Positions 8,374 through 18,015 are shown, counted from the stretch's first letter. The stretch: 59,621 nucleotides of DNA from Halogranum amylolyticum (GCF_900110465.1 NZ_FODV01000025.1:1-59621); one strand, 5' to 3'. The notes: generated by a model not told the origin, from the sequence alone. A program made the numbers and translations.

Positions 8374-10325
8374 CAGTCGGTCACCTCCACGTCGTCGTCG
8401 GCGACGACGTCCGGCCCCCGCGTGCGACCCCCGAACCGCGCCGCGAGCACGCCGGGTAGCGAGACCAGCCCGCGCGGGACGAAGATGACGAACAGCACGA
8501 ACAGCACGCCCAGCACGCCCTGCCACTGCTCGGTGAACCCCAGGAGGGCTTCCTTGGCGACGAAGAACACCCCCGCTCCGAGCATCGGACCGTAGAGCGT
8601 CCCCATCCCGCCGAGGATGGTCATGACGATGACCTCACCCGACTTGATCCACGCGAGGAACGACGGGGCGACGCCACCGGTCGAGACCGCTGCGAGACCG
8701 CCTGCAAGGGACGCGAGACCGCCGCTGACGACGAACGCCCGGCGCTTGTACGCAGTCACGTCGTAGCCGATGAACTCCGTGCGCTGTTCGCTCTCGCGGA
8801 TCGACTGCAGCACGCTCCCGAAGGGGGCGCGCATGAGCTGGCGAGCCAGCAGGTACGAGCCGACGACGAGCACGAGCACGACGTAGTAGTACAGTTCGAC
8901 CCCGCCGATGATCTCGACACTACCGACCTCGGGACCGCTCGCGAGCCCGTACACCGGGTCGATACCGAAGAGTCCGTTGTCGCCGCCGGTGAACTCGAAC
9001 TTGAAGACGGCGCTGTGGAACAGTTCGGCGAAGCCGAGGGTGATCATCGCGAAGTAGACGCCCGCCACCCGAATCGAGAGGTGGCCGACCACCCACGCGA
9101 CGACGACGCTCAGACAGATGCCGACGGCGAGCGCGAGGAACAGCGAGGGGACGAGATGGATGAGCACCAGTACCGACGCGTAGGCACCCACGCCGTAGAA
9201 CAGCACGTGGCCGAGCGAGACGAGTCCAGCGTATCCCATCACGAAGTCGAGGCTCAGCGCGAACAGCGCCCAGACGAGGATGTTGACGAGGAGCGTGTTG
9301 ACGTAGTACGACTGGCCGACGAGGCCGAGTGCGAGCGGGAGGACGGCGAGTGCGGCGACGACGCCGATGCCGAGCCACCGCCGGAGCTCCGGGGTGAGCA
9401 CGCCGTGTCCGCCGGCGGTGAGCAGTTTCCCCTCGTCGCCGTGGCTCCCCCACTCGGGGTTGCCGAACAGCCCCTGCGGGCGGACGAGGAGCACGAGGAT
9501 CATCAAGAGGAAGACGGCGAGCCCCTCCAGCGCGGGGACGAAACTCCGCATCAGCGTCTGGATGACGCCGACCGCGAGACCGCCGACGACGGCTCCCCGA
9601 AAGCTGCCGAGACCGCCGAGCACGACGATAATGAACGCCGGGATGATGACGAGGTCGCCCATCCCGGGGCTGACGCTCTGGCGACCAGCGAGGACGATAC
9701 CGCCGACGGCGGCCAGCGCGGCCCCGAACGCGAAGACGACGGTGTAGTAGCGGTCGATGTCGATGCCGAGATAGCGCACCATGTCGCGGTCCATCGACCC
9801 CGCACGGATAACGAGGCCGTAGCGGGTCTTGGTGAGTGCGAGCCACGTCCCGAGGGCGATGACCGCGCCGACGGCGATGACGAAGTAGCTGTAGACGGCG
9901 TAGCCGAAGCCGAACAGTTCGACCGTCCCCGAGAGTACGTCCGGGCGGGCGATCTGCCGGGGTTGGGTCCCCCAGATCAGGTCGATGAGATCTTTGAAGA
10001 TGAGGACGAGTCCGAACGTCAGGAGGATGTGATAGAGCGGGTTGCGGCCGTAGAGTGGTCTGATGGTAAACCGCTCGACGCCCGCGCCGAGGACGGCGAT
10101 GAGTAGCGGCGCGACGAGCAGCGCGATCCAGAAGCCGCCCGGACCGGCGCCGACGGCGAGCGCGAACGCGAAGTACGCGCCGAGCGCGAAGAACTCGCCG
10201 TGGGCGAAGTTGATGACGTCCATCACGCCGAAGATGATCGAGAGCCCCGCCGCGAGCAGGACGTACACCATCCCGATGGTGAGTCCGTTCAGCACCTGCT
10301 CCAGCAGGGCGGTACCAACGGCCAT
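8373..10325 (-). CDS. Fused LivH-LivM ABC transporter permease
   Basis: 650 aa, about the sum of LivH and LivM. Residues 1 to about 290 are LivH-like: NGLTIGMVYVLLAAGLSIIF, the INFAHGEFFALGAY motif and VVLGGLGSFRGAVVGGLAVG. A hydrophilic linker with NPEWGSHGDEGKLLT follows. Residues from about 325 are LivM-like: LVNILVWALFALSLDFVMGY, LVSLGHVLFYGVGAY and TILGGMGTLYGPMLGAG. No stop or frameshift interrupts the join. The start lies one base after the binding-protein stop codon. Both permease halves in one chain implies a 1:1 pore from a single gene product. Confidence 0.92.
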   Translation of the reverse strand: MAVGTALLEQVLNGLTIGMVYVLLAAGLSIIFGVMDVINFAHGEFFALGAYFAFALAVGAGPGGFWIALLVAPLLIAVLGAGVERFTIRPLYGRNPLYHILLTFGLVLIFKDLIDLIWGTQPRQIARPDVLSGTVELFGFGYAVYSYFVIAVGAVIALGTWLALTKTRYGLVIRAGSMDRDMVRYLGIDIDRYYTVVFAFGAALAAVGGIVLAGRQSVSPGMGDLVIIPAFIIVVLGGLGSFRGAVVGGLAVGVIQTLMRSFVPALEGLAVFLLMILVLLVRPQGLFGNPEWGSHGDEGKLLTAGGHGVLTPELRRWLGIGVVAALAVLPLALGLVGQSYYVNTLLVNILVWALFALSLDFVMGYAGLVSLGHVLFYGVGAYASVLVLIHLVPSLFLALAVGICLSVVVAWVVGHLSIRVAGVYFAMITLGFAELFHSAVFKFEFTGGDNGLFGIDPVYGLASGPEVGSVEIIGGVELYYYVVLVLVVGSYLLARQLMRAPFGSVLQSIRESEQRTEFIGYDVTAYKRRAFVVSGGLASLAGGLAAVSTGGVAPSFLAWIKSGEVIVMTILGGMGTLYGPMLGAGVFFVAKEALLGFTEQWQGVLGVLFVLFVIFVPRGLVSLPGVLAARFGGRTRGPDVVADDDVEVTD

Positions 10326-10326
10326 C

Positions 10327-11574
10327 TTAGAGACTGCAGCCCGTTTCGCTGCAGTCTGGGAGCGTGTTCGGTCCGTCGACCTTGCTCAGCAGCTTCACGT
10401 CGGCCATCTCGCCGTCGCCCTCGACGAGTTCGCCCATCCACGTCGGGTTCTCCGCCTGCTGGTCGCAGGTGCGGAACTGGTTCTGCCCGAAGATGGTGGG
10501 CATCTGCATCCCTGCGAGGGTGTCTTTGACCTCGGTGGGGTCGGTCGACCCTGCCTCGGCGATGCCGCGGACGGTCATCCGGATGGACTCGTAGCCGACG
10601 CGAGAGAAGTTGTCGGGGTCGGCGTCGAACTCCTCGCGGTACGCCTGGACGAACTGCTGGTTGTCGCCGGTCTCCAGCTTCGGGAGGTAGCGGACGCCGC
10701 CGTACGTGCCGACGGCGGCCGGGCCGAGCGCGCCGCGGACGACCTGGAAGCTCATCGTCGGGCTCATCAGGTTCACCTGCTCTTTCAGCCCCTGGTCGTT
10801 CGCCTGGTTGACGAAGTTGATGAGGTCGCCGCCGGTCATCCCCAAGACGGCGACTTCGGCCTCGGAGTTCGCGATATCGGAGATGAACGAGTCGAAGTTG
10901 CTCGCACCCAACTGCGAGCGGGAGGTGCCCACGACCTCCAGACTCGCGTCGGCCTCCTCCATCCGCGAGCGGACGCGGTTGAGTACCGACTCTCCGTAGG
11001 CGTAGTCGGCGATGTGGAACCACACCTTGGTGCCGAGGTTCTGTACCGTGTACTCCGAGACCGCCTCCGCGACCTGCGCGGTGTTCGTCTCGAACCGGAA
11101 GACGTACTCGTTGCAGTTCTCGCCGGTGACCGGGACGGCCGCCGCACCGGGGTTGTAGATCACCTCCTCGCTCTGCGCGAAGTCGTTGAGCGCGATGGCG
11201 ACAGAACTGGAGATGGCACCGACGAGATAGTCCGCACCGTCCCGACTGACGAGTCGCTCGGCCGCCTGCTGGGCCTGCGTCGGGTCGGTCTCGGTGTCCG
11301 CCGTCACCAGGTCGATCTCGACGTCGAACTCGTCGCTCTCGTTGAGCTGTTGGACCGCGAGCTCCGACCCCCGCCGCTGGGCCGGACCGAGACTGCTGTA
11401 CGCACCCGAGATCGGGTTCAACGCACCGTAGGTGATGCTGTTGCCACCGCCGCCGCCGACGCTGCCGAGACAGCCCGCGAGTCCCGCGACTCCCGTCGCA
11501 CCGACGCCCGCGAGGAACCGACGTCTGTTGGTCGAGACCGAGTCTGTCTGCTCTCTGTGGGGCTTGCTACTCAT
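10327..11574 (-). CDS. Liv-type ABC transporter substrate-binding lipoprotein
   Basis: 415 aa. The N-terminus has a twin-arginine motif (NRRRFLAGVG) and a lipobox ending LAGC near residue 35, so it should be Tat-exported and lipid-anchored outside the membrane. The mature part is a periplasmic-binding-type I fold with GALNPISGAYSSLGPAQRRG and LAVQQLNES, as in Leu/Ile/Val and amide-binding proteins. A TATA element at about 11603-11612 precedes it. It is the first gene of the operon. The ATG at 11574 is preferred over an in-frame TTG two codons earlier. Ligand cannot be told from sequence. Confidence 0.9.
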   Translation of the reverse strand: MSSKPHREQTDSVSTNRRRFLAGVGATGVAGLAGCLGSVGGGGGNSITYGALNPISGAYSSLGPAQRRGSELAVQQLNESDEFDVEIDLVTADTETDPTQAQQAAERLVSRDGADYLVGAISSSVAIALNDFAQSEEVIYNPGAAAVPVTGENCNEYVFRFETNTAQVAEAVSEYTVQNLGTKVWFHIADYAYGESVLNRVRSRMEEADASLEVVGTSRSQLGASNFDSFISDIANSEAEVAVLGMTGGDLINFVNQANDQGLKEQVNLMSPTMSFQVVRGALGPAAVGTYGGVRYLPKLETGDNQQFVQAYREEFDADPDNFSRVGYESIRMTVRGIAEAGSTDPTEVKDTLAGMQMPTIFGQNQFRTCDQQAENPTWMGELVEGDGEMADVKLLSKVDGPNTLPDCSETGCSL

Positions 11575-12060
11575 AACCAAACGAATCGAAGGGATACCTC
11601 TATATTAATCATTGTATTCAGTGAGTCGACGCGGAGGCTGAAAGAACCGGTCGACGGAGGTCGGTCCCGCGTCCGTCGGTCGCTACCTCCCGGCGTCACA
11701 GCGGCAGGTCGAGACCGGGTCGACGTCTCTCCTGTCTCCCGAGGCGTCTGATCGACTCGCCAAGAAGTGATCGCTCGTCAAATTCTAGACCGCAAACGCG
11801 ACACGGCGTCTCCGCACCGACTGCTCCTAGTCGACCGATTTAACTTCGCTGTGGCTATTTAGGACACAGAAAAATTTTAAAAATTTTAAAAATTTCCACG
11901 GTGGCGAGCACCGCGGAGAGTTGATTGAGGGCGGTGATCGATCCAGTTCCCGGGAGCCGCCCGGCACGGTCGCTCCGCTCGGCGGGGTAGCTGCGTCGGA
12001 GAACGGTCGAGAGTGATTTCGCGATAGCGCGTCTATCGGATCGATGCGTCGGCTCGGTCG
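11575..12060. other. Gene-free region with AT-rich iterated palindrome at 11870-11895
   Basis: About 480 bp without a convincing gene. Its most striking part is a 26-base stretch at 11870-11895 made of alternating blocks of A5 and T4, self-complementary and intrinsically bent. It lies upstream of the Liv promoter and downstream of a zinc-ribbon gene. It could be a DNA-bending or regulator site, or a terminator region. A GC-rich patch follows at about 11950-12000. Confidence 0.5.
11603..11612 (-). promoter_or_regulatory. TATA box of the Liv operon
   Basis: The minus strand shows an AT-rich ttaatata-type element about 29-38 nt upstream of the ATG at 11574. It is the only strong AT patch close to that start. 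Confidence 0.5.
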
Positions 12061-12216
12061 TTACTGTCGGACGCTGCGAGCCTCTCGAACGTCGGGTCCG
12101 TCACGGACCATGTCCTCACAGTGCGGACAGACCCGGGGGTTGGCCATCTGGTTCGGCGCGAAGACGCGCACGTAGTCCACGGTGACGAACGACCCACAGT
12201 TGCTGCATTCCGGCAT
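12061..12216 (-). CDS. Small zinc-ribbon protein, paralogue of 28130-28285
   Basis: 51 aa. It begins MPECSNCGSFVTVDYVRVFA and continues with CPHCEDMVRDG, giving two CxxC knuckles as expected for one zinc. The ATG at 12216 is supported by the near-identical architecture and length of the paralogue at 28130-28285. Upstream in-frame sequence is not protein-like. Function is unknown; such zinc microproteins in haloarchaea are often regulators or RNA/protein-interaction factors, but that is inference. Confidence 0.8.
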   Translation of the reverse strand: MPECSNCGSFVTVDYVRVFAPNQMANPRVCPHCEDMVRDGPDVREARSVRQ

Positions 12217-12353
12217 ACATAGTTCGTAAGGAAATGTACAGGGATAGTCGTCATGCCAAAACAGTTTGGGGAACGACGATTCACACGAGTTCGACGTCGT
12301 CGACCCGCGTCGACGGCCGTAGCGACTACGTGATTCCCCCCGAGAGTACTTGT

Positions 12354-12602
12354 ATGAACGTTCGAGCGAGCGGTGTCGCGATCGCCTGTCTGTTGGTCGT
12401 TGCGACCGTCGGCGTCGCACCGGCGTCGACAGCCACCACTCCGACGGCGTCAGTGGGCGACGAGGCGGTCCAACAGGCCGACGGCGACACGTTGAGTGGG
12501 CTCGAAGAGACGATGCGCGAGATCGACCAGTTCCTCGAGACGGTGATCGACCTCGTCAGAACGATAAACGAACTGACCGGCGAGGCCGAGGGCGGCGACT
12601 GA
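12354..12602 (+). CDS. Small secreted protein, unknown
   Basis: 82 aa. The N-terminus is a clear Sec signal peptide (VAIACLLVVATVGVAPAS then TATTPTA), and the short acidic mature part forms predicted helices (LSGLEETMREIDQFLETVID). No domain is recognised. Start chosen at the ATG immediately before the hydrophobic stretch. Probably exported and free in the cell surface layer. Confidence 0.6.
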   Translation: MNVRASGVAIACLLVVATVGVAPASTATTPTASVGDEAVQQADGDTLSGLEETMREIDQFLETVIDLVRTINELTGEAEGGD

Positions 12603-12690
12603 GAGAGATTCTCGACGGTCTCTCGTGAAAACTGGCGACGGGAGCCAGCCGAGGCTCGCCGTGCCACCGGCCGACGACGATACCCCCTGG

Positions 12691-12897
12691 CTACTCCGAC
12701 TGCCGCCAGTGACGCAACAGCAGCGTTTCGACCTGCCGGGGGGTGTACGCTGCGACCAACTCCTCTGCCTCCGACTTCGACAGCGAGAACGCCGCCATCG
12801 CGTCGGCGACGAGTTCCGCCTCGGGGCGTGCGGTCGGCGCCTCCGGTACGTCGTCCTCCCAGAGGTCGTCCGACAGCGGCGGGTCGACGCCGGTCAC
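12691..12897 (-). CDS. Small acidic protein coupled to membrane protein, unknown
   Basis: 68 aa starting at a GTG that overlaps the stop of the upstream membrane-protein gene (GTGA at 12894-12897). Residues 1-30 are acidic and Pro-rich. The C-terminal half is helical (AAFSLSKSEAEELVAAYTPRQVETLLLRHW). No known family is recognised. The overlap and preserved GC-rich third positions support it as real, and it should work with the membrane partner. Confidence 0.65.
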   Translation of the reverse strand: MTGVDPPLSDDLWEDDVPEAPTARPEAELVADAMAAFSLSKSEAEELVAAYTPRQVETLLLRHWRQSE

Positions 12898-13247
12898 GAC
12901 AACCGGCCTCCGAGCGTCGCCAGCGCGAGTACGCTCCAGATGGCGAGTCCGGCGCCGTAGAACAACAGCGTCACGCGGCCGGGGAGTCGCCACGACGTCG
13001 ACCCACTGCCCTCGTTGGCGACGCTCACGCTCTCTCCGAGTCCGAACGACGTCGACTGGCTGTTGGGGAGTCCCGAGTCGACCGACCCGCCGCTCGCACC
13101 GCCGAGGACGGCCAACAGCAGTCCGAGCGCGGCGAGACCGAGAACGAGCAGCCCCGAACCGACGAGCGACACCGCGACGGCGACGGTACCGAGCGCCAGC
13201 GCGACGGTGTAGAGTCCGACCGCCCTGGCGAGCGCTGTCGACGACAT
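12894..13247 (-). CDS. Small membrane protein, unknown
   Basis: 117 aa. Two or three hydrophobic segments (AVGLYTVALALGTVAVAVSL, GLLVLGLAALGLLLAVLG, LLFYGAGLAIWSVLALATLG) flank a polar Ser/Gly-rich loop of about 35 residues that is probably extracytoplasmic. Its stop overlaps the GTG of the following gene. No catalytic motif is seen. Confidence 0.7.
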   Translation of the reverse strand: MSSTALARAVGLYTVALALGTVAVAVSLVGSGLLVLGLAALGLLLAVLGGASGGSVDSGLPNSQSTSFGLGESVSVANEGSGSTSWRLPGRVTLLFYGAGLAIWSVLALATLGGRLS

Positions 13248-13348
13248 CTGTACGGAAACTCACAGAGTCGAAAATAAATCTCTTGCGGCGTCACGGCCGC
13301 CGTTGATCGGGAACGCTTCCAGATCGCCCCACTGGGCTCGCGTTTGCG

Positions 13349-14644
13349 CTACGTGTACTTCTCGGCGTACTCTCGTGCCTGCTCACGGACTGCCTCGGCG
13401 TCGACGCCGACGACCTCGCCGTCGTCGAGGAGCACGTCGCCGTCGACCATCGTGAACGCGACGTCGTCGCCGTGGGTGGCGAAGACGAGATGCGAGAGCA
13501 CGTCGTGGACCGGCGTCGCCCGACTGGTGTCGGTACGGAGGCCGACGACGTCGGCCTTCCACCCCGGCCGGAGTGCGCCGACCTGTTCGAACCCGGCGGC
13601 TTTCGCCCCGTTGACCGTCGCCATCTCGAAGACGGTTCGCGCGGGCAACGCCGTCGAGTCCAGCGTGTCGACCTTCTGGAGCAGGCTCGCCTGTCGCATC
13701 TCGGTGAACGGGTCGAGCGTGTTGTTGCACGGCGGACCGTCGTTGCCGAGCGCGACGTTGATACCGCGGTCGAGATAGTCTCCCACCGGCGCGACGCCGC
13801 TGGCGAGCTTCATGTTCGACGACGGGCAGTGAGTGACGTGCGTCCCCGTCTCCGCGAGCACCTCGCGCTCGGACTCGTCGGTGTGGACGCAGTGGGCAAG
13901 CACGACGTCCTCCCCCGTCAGCCCCACCTCGTCCAGCCAGTGGACGTTGCGCATCCCGGTGTCGGCTTCGACCGTCTCGATCTCGCCGCGGTTCTCGCTG
14001 GCGTGGGTGTGTATCCGGACGCCGTCGTACTCGTCGGCTAGATCGCGTGCGCCGCGGAGACAGTCCTCCGAGCAGGTGACGGCGAACCGCGGCGTCACCG
14101 CGTACCGTACGCGGTCGCCGAACGCACCGTGGTACTGCTGGATGAGTCGCTCGGACTCGGCGAGCGCCGCGTCGGTGTCCTCCCGAAGGTCGTCGGGTGC
14201 CGCTTTGTCCATGAGTACCTTCCCCATGAGCGCGCGGATCCCGACCTCGCCGGCGGCCTCGAACGCCTCCTCGGCGTGGGCCACCGAGAGATGGTCGATA
14301 CAGGTGGTCGTTCCGCTCTCGACGAGCTCGAGATAGCCCAGCGTCGCCGCCGTCCGCATCTCCGCGGCGCTCATCGACCCCTCCATCGGAAGGATGTGGT
14401 CGAACAGCCAGTCCAGAAGCTCGGTGTCGTCGGCGATGCCGCGACCGAGACTCTGCACCGAGTGGATGTGGCTTCCGACCATCCCGGGCGCGACGACGTC
14501 GTAGTCGCGGCGCTCGTGGTCGGTGTACCGCTCGACGAGGTCCGCTCGGTCCCCGACCGCCTCGACGGTCGTCCCGTCGACGACGACCGCTCCGTCTTCG
14601 ATGACCGTCGCCGAATCGGCGACGACAGTTCCGCTGAGTAGCAT
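13349..14644 (-). CDS. Amidohydrolase, 5'-deoxyadenosine/S-adenosylhomocysteine deaminase type
   Basis: 431 aa, normal for the family. Metal-site motifs are present: GSHIHS after the first barrel strand, VRIHTHASENRGE, VLAHCVHTDE and LGNDGPPCNN. CPSSNMKLASGVAPV is typical of the MtaD/SsnA/DadD deaminases. It probably deaminates 5'-deoxyadenosine, methylthioadenosine or S-adenosylhomocysteine, feeding purine and methionine salvage. The first motif has Ser and Ile around the histidines rather than the common THTH, but both histidines are kept. The start at 14644 gives a full N-terminal beta-sandwich. It is divergent from the microprotein at 14782. Confidence 0.85.
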   Translation of the reverse strand: MLLSGTVVADSATVIEDGAVVVDGTTVEAVGDRADLVERYTDHERRDYDVVAPGMVGSHIHSVQSLGRGIADDTELLDWLFDHILPMEGSMSAAEMRTAATLGYLELVESGTTTCIDHLSVAHAEEAFEAAGEVGIRALMGKVLMDKAAPDDLREDTDAALAESERLIQQYHGAFGDRVRYAVTPRFAVTCSEDCLRGARDLADEYDGVRIHTHASENRGEIETVEADTGMRNVHWLDEVGLTGEDVVLAHCVHTDESEREVLAETGTHVTHCPSSNMKLASGVAPVGDYLDRGINVALGNDGPPCNNTLDPFTEMRQASLLQKVDTLDSTALPARTVFEMATVNGAKAAGFEQVGALRPGWKADVVGLRTDTSRATPVHDVLSHLVFATHGDDVAFTMVDGDVLLDDGEVVGVDAEAVREQAREYAEKYT

Positions 14645-14781
14645 CCTTCCGCGGGAAGGAGGTCCTCGTACATCAACCCGGCGAGTCGTCGCTCCTCCGA
14701 CCGACCCGTCGCTCCGCCCGCTTATTTACTCGATTACGTATTACAGTACTACTTTATGTCCTCACGTCATACTGTGGGGTG

Positions 14782-14910
14782 ATGCCAGAAATCACCGTCT
14801 CGGACACCCTCTACCGGCAGCTCGTGGACGCGTCGGGCGAGGACAACCTCGACAACACGATGTGGAAGATGGTCGCGCAGTACCAGCGCGGCAACAACCC
14901 GGGCGACTGA
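14782..14910 (+). CDS. 42-aa microprotein with RHH-like N-terminal strand
   Basis: Missed by long-ORF cut-offs. It reads MPEITVSDTLYRQLVDASGE and then helix-forming sequence with NTMWKMVAQYQRG. The short strand followed by helices recalls ribbon-helix-helix/antitoxin-type DNA-binding microproteins, but it is too short to call with confidence and no toxin gene is adjacent. Upstream are AT-rich promoter-like sequence (14735-14760) and a purine-rich stretch just before the ATG. Confidence 0.6.
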   Translation: MPEITVSDTLYRQLVDASGEDNLDNTMWKMVAQYQRGNNPGD

Positions 14911-15234
14911 CCGGGTTCGGTCTCCTCTCGTTCTCGGCCGACCGGTTCGCGTGCCCGTCCGCGTCGGCCGTCGTTCCTCCGCTGAGAGGCGTCGCCGTCC
15001 CTGGAGAGGGGCGTCTCTCCGACACCGACCGTCCAGCCGTCGGACCGACCGACGTTCGTCGGAGCGGCACAAAACATATACCGGTGGTGTGTCCACTACC
15101 GAGTACGAAACGCGGGATCGACGCGGCAGGCCTTCGGGTAGGGGTACACGAAGCCTGACGCCAGTTCTCCCGCGCTGTTATCTCGATCGAAGAGCGGCGG
15201 CAGCGTGTGGCCGCTCTTCGTCACGCACCGTCCG
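14911..15234. other. Intergenic region, no gene; ends in a 10-bp hairpin
   Basis: About 320 bp between the microprotein and the 3' end of the exchanger gene. Open frames here are Arg-rich shadows. The only structure seen is the perfect hairpin at 15188-15220. Confidence 0.55.
15188..15220 (-). terminator. Hairpin just past the exchanger stop codon
   Basis: Perfect 10-bp inverted repeat, cgaagagcgg at 15188-15197 against ccgctcttcg at 15211-15220, with a 13-nt loop. It starts 14 nt after the stop of the minus-strand exchanger. There is no T-run, so it may mark an RNA 3' end or stabilise the mRNA rather than terminate intrinsically. Confidence 0.45.
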
Positions 15235-16224
15235 CTACTCGGTCGCGAACAGGAGCAACCGAACCGTCACGTAGCCGAAGTAGGCGACGACGAGCAGCGC
15301 CCCGTCGTGTCGGCGGAGCGTCCGCGAGTCGCGTCGGAGGACGACCGCGAGCAGTGCCACGCCGACGACGAACTTGAAGGGGAGATCCCAGACGACGACC
15401 GACCGGGGGACGCGGTACCCCGAGATCACGCCGCCGAGTCCGATGCCGACCAGCGGGTTGACGACGTTACTCCCGACGAGCGTGCCGAGCGCGACGTTTG
15501 GGGCCCGTCGCCTGATGGCGTCGACGACGGTCGACAGTTCCGGGAGCGCCGCGGCCAGCCCTAGCGTGACGACGCCGAGCATCGACCCGCCGAGTGCGAG
15601 CTCGTCGACGACGACCTGCACCACCACCAACACCACGTAGCTGCTCGCGAGGATGCCGACCAGCGCCCCGATCGCGACGAGCACGTCGCGTCGGACGTTC
15701 GTGCTCTCGGTCTCCGGCAGCCGGAGGCGCCGCTCCCGCTGCCGGAGCGCGTAGTACGTGTACCCCGCGAAGGCGATCAGCAGGACGACGCCGTCGAGTC
15801 GTCCGAAACTGCCGTCGATGGCGACGGCGAACGTCAGCGCGAACGCGCCGAGCATCGGGAGGTAGGTCGTCCGGAGGAATCGCTCCGTCACCGTGACGTG
15901 GCCGAACCCGATGAGAAACACCCCCATGAGCAGCGTCTGTTGAACCGTCGACGACCCCATGTTGCCACCGAGGATGGTCGCCGACGTCACGCCGTAGTCG
16001 AGTGTCCCCACGAGGATGCCCAGCGAGGCGATGACGTGGGCGGCGAGTTCCGGGAGGCTCGTCCCAACGGCGAGGACGGTGACGCTGACGACCACGTCCG
16101 AGACGTCGTAGTACGTCGCCAGCGACAGTGCTCGGTCGACGGCGATCTCGGCGCTCTCGACGAGTACCACGAGCGCCACCGCCCCGACTGCGAGCAGCCC
16201 GAGCAGTCCGACGTCAGCGGTCAC
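15235..16224 (-). CDS. Sodium/calcium exchanger-family membrane transporter
   Basis: 329 aa with about ten membrane segments in two halves. Alpha-repeat 1 contains VLAVGTSLPELAAHVIASLG and then ILGGNMGSSTVQQTL. Alpha-repeat 2 contains GLAAALPELSTVVDAIRRRA and GTLVGSNVVNPLVGIG. These are the CaCA-family ion-binding repeats, so it likely exchanges Ca2+ (or another cation) for Na+ or H+. Repeat 1 departs from the usual GNxxGSN pattern (GNMGSS), so ion selectivity may differ. The GTG at 16224 was chosen because upstream residues are Arg-rich and overlap the PEBP gene frame. Confidence 0.85.
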   Translation of the reverse strand: MTADVGLLGLLAVGAVALVVLVESAEIAVDRALSLATYYDVSDVVVSVTVLAVGTSLPELAAHVIASLGILVGTLDYGVTSATILGGNMGSSTVQQTLLMGVFLIGFGHVTVTERFLRTTYLPMLGAFALTFAVAIDGSFGRLDGVVLLIAFAGYTYYALRQRERRLRLPETESTNVRRDVLVAIGALVGILASSYVVLVVVQVVVDELALGGSMLGVVTLGLAAALPELSTVVDAIRRRAPNVALGTLVGSNVVNPLVGIGLGGVISGYRVPRSVVVWDLPFKFVVGVALLAVVLRRDSRTLRRHDGALLVVAYFGYVTVRLLLFATE

Positions 16225-16282
16225 CGGCCGCCGGTCACGACGCGTTGGCCGTCCTCGGACTGCGTCTCCCGCATCCACCGAC

Positions 16283-16738
16283 TCACGGGGCGTACGTTCC
16301 CTCGAGTACCGTCTCCTCGACGACGTGGCCCTCAATCGCCCGTTCGAGGTCCGCCTTCGTCGCGCCCGCCGCGAGGTCGAGGTCCGCGTCGAGGGCGTAC
16401 AGCCTGAACCGGTAGGTGTGCTCGCGGTCCGGGGGGTTCGGGCCGCCGTACCCGCGTTCGCCGTAGGAGTTCTCGCCCTCGACCGCCTCTGTGGGCGTCC
16501 AGTCCTCGGGGATGTCGGTCGTCTCGGGGCCGACGTTCCAGACGATCCAGTGGTCCCACACCTTCCCGGCCGGCTCCACCGCGTCGGGGTCGTCGACGAC
16601 GAGCGCCAGTGAGGCGGTTCCGTCGGGGACGCCACTCACCGACAGCGGCGGGTTGACGTTCCGCGTGCGGTAGCCGTACTCGTCGGGGATTCGCTCGCCC
16701 GACGCGAACGCCGAACTGGTGAGTTGGAGGGATGCCAT
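16283..16738 (-). CDS. YbhB/YbcL-type phosphatidylethanolamine-binding (PEBP) protein
   Basis: 151 aa, single PEBP domain. Signatures are NVNPPLSVSGVPDGTASLAL, DDPDAVEPAGKVWDHWIVWN and YGGPNPPDREHTYRFRLYAL, all standard for bacterial/archaeal YbhB. These cytosolic proteins bind phospholipid-like or anionic ligands and their role in archaea is unknown. The start follows the usual short N-terminal strand. Confidence 0.92.
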   Translation of the reverse strand: MASLQLTSSAFASGERIPDEYGYRTRNVNPPLSVSGVPDGTASLALVVDDPDAVEPAGKVWDHWIVWNVGPETTDIPEDWTPTEAVEGENSYGERGYGGPNPPDREHTYRFRLYALDADLDLAAGATKADLERAIEGHVVEETVLEGTYAP

Positions 16739-16840
16739 CGTGTGTGATAACGACTGGCACGGAAATAGTCGTTGTGGAGGTAGCGCGTCGGCACGCCGGC
16801 GCGTCGACTCATCGCTCGGCCGACCAGTCTCCTCGGCTCC

Positions 16841-17689
<849 letters not shown>

Positions 17690-17828
17690 ACTCTCTCCGT
17701 CGGTCGAGTGACAGTAACCTCTTTGGGCAGGGGAAAAAATCGGCTCGAGAGATCGACTCGACGTCTCTCCGTCGTGGACGTCTGCCTTCGGCGGTGCGGT
17801 TTTCCCCGTGGAACTCCTTTCGACAGTC

Positions 17829-17966
17829 ATGTCAACCGATACGCATTGCAACTGCCCGCTCTGTGACCACGAGTGCGATGGTCGAAACCACCTCCGTGAG
17901 CATCTCCACGAACACCACCGGAAGAGCGAGATCATCGACGTCTTTCTCGACCACTACGACCTCTGA
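17829..17966 (+). CDS. 45-aa zinc-finger microprotein
   Basis: A short ORF found by hand: MSTDTHCNCPLCDHECDGRN followed by HLREHLHEHHRKSEIIDVFL. The Cys-x2-Cys cluster and the His-rich helix suggest one C2H2-type zinc site with a following amphipathic helix. Cys, His and acidic residues dominate. It ends 49 bp before the HtpX gene on the same strand. Function unknown, possibly regulatory. Confidence 0.7.
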   Translation: MSTDTHCNCPLCDHECDGRNHLREHLHEHHRKSEIIDVFLDHYDL

Positions 17967-18015
17967 GCACGCCGGGACCAGTAGCGGTTTGCCCCCGCCG
18001 TCCCTACCGGCGGCC

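Noticed and set aside
14911..15234. Additional small gene in the gap before the exchanger
   Set aside because: All frames are Arg-rich shadows without a plausible start, promoter or domain.
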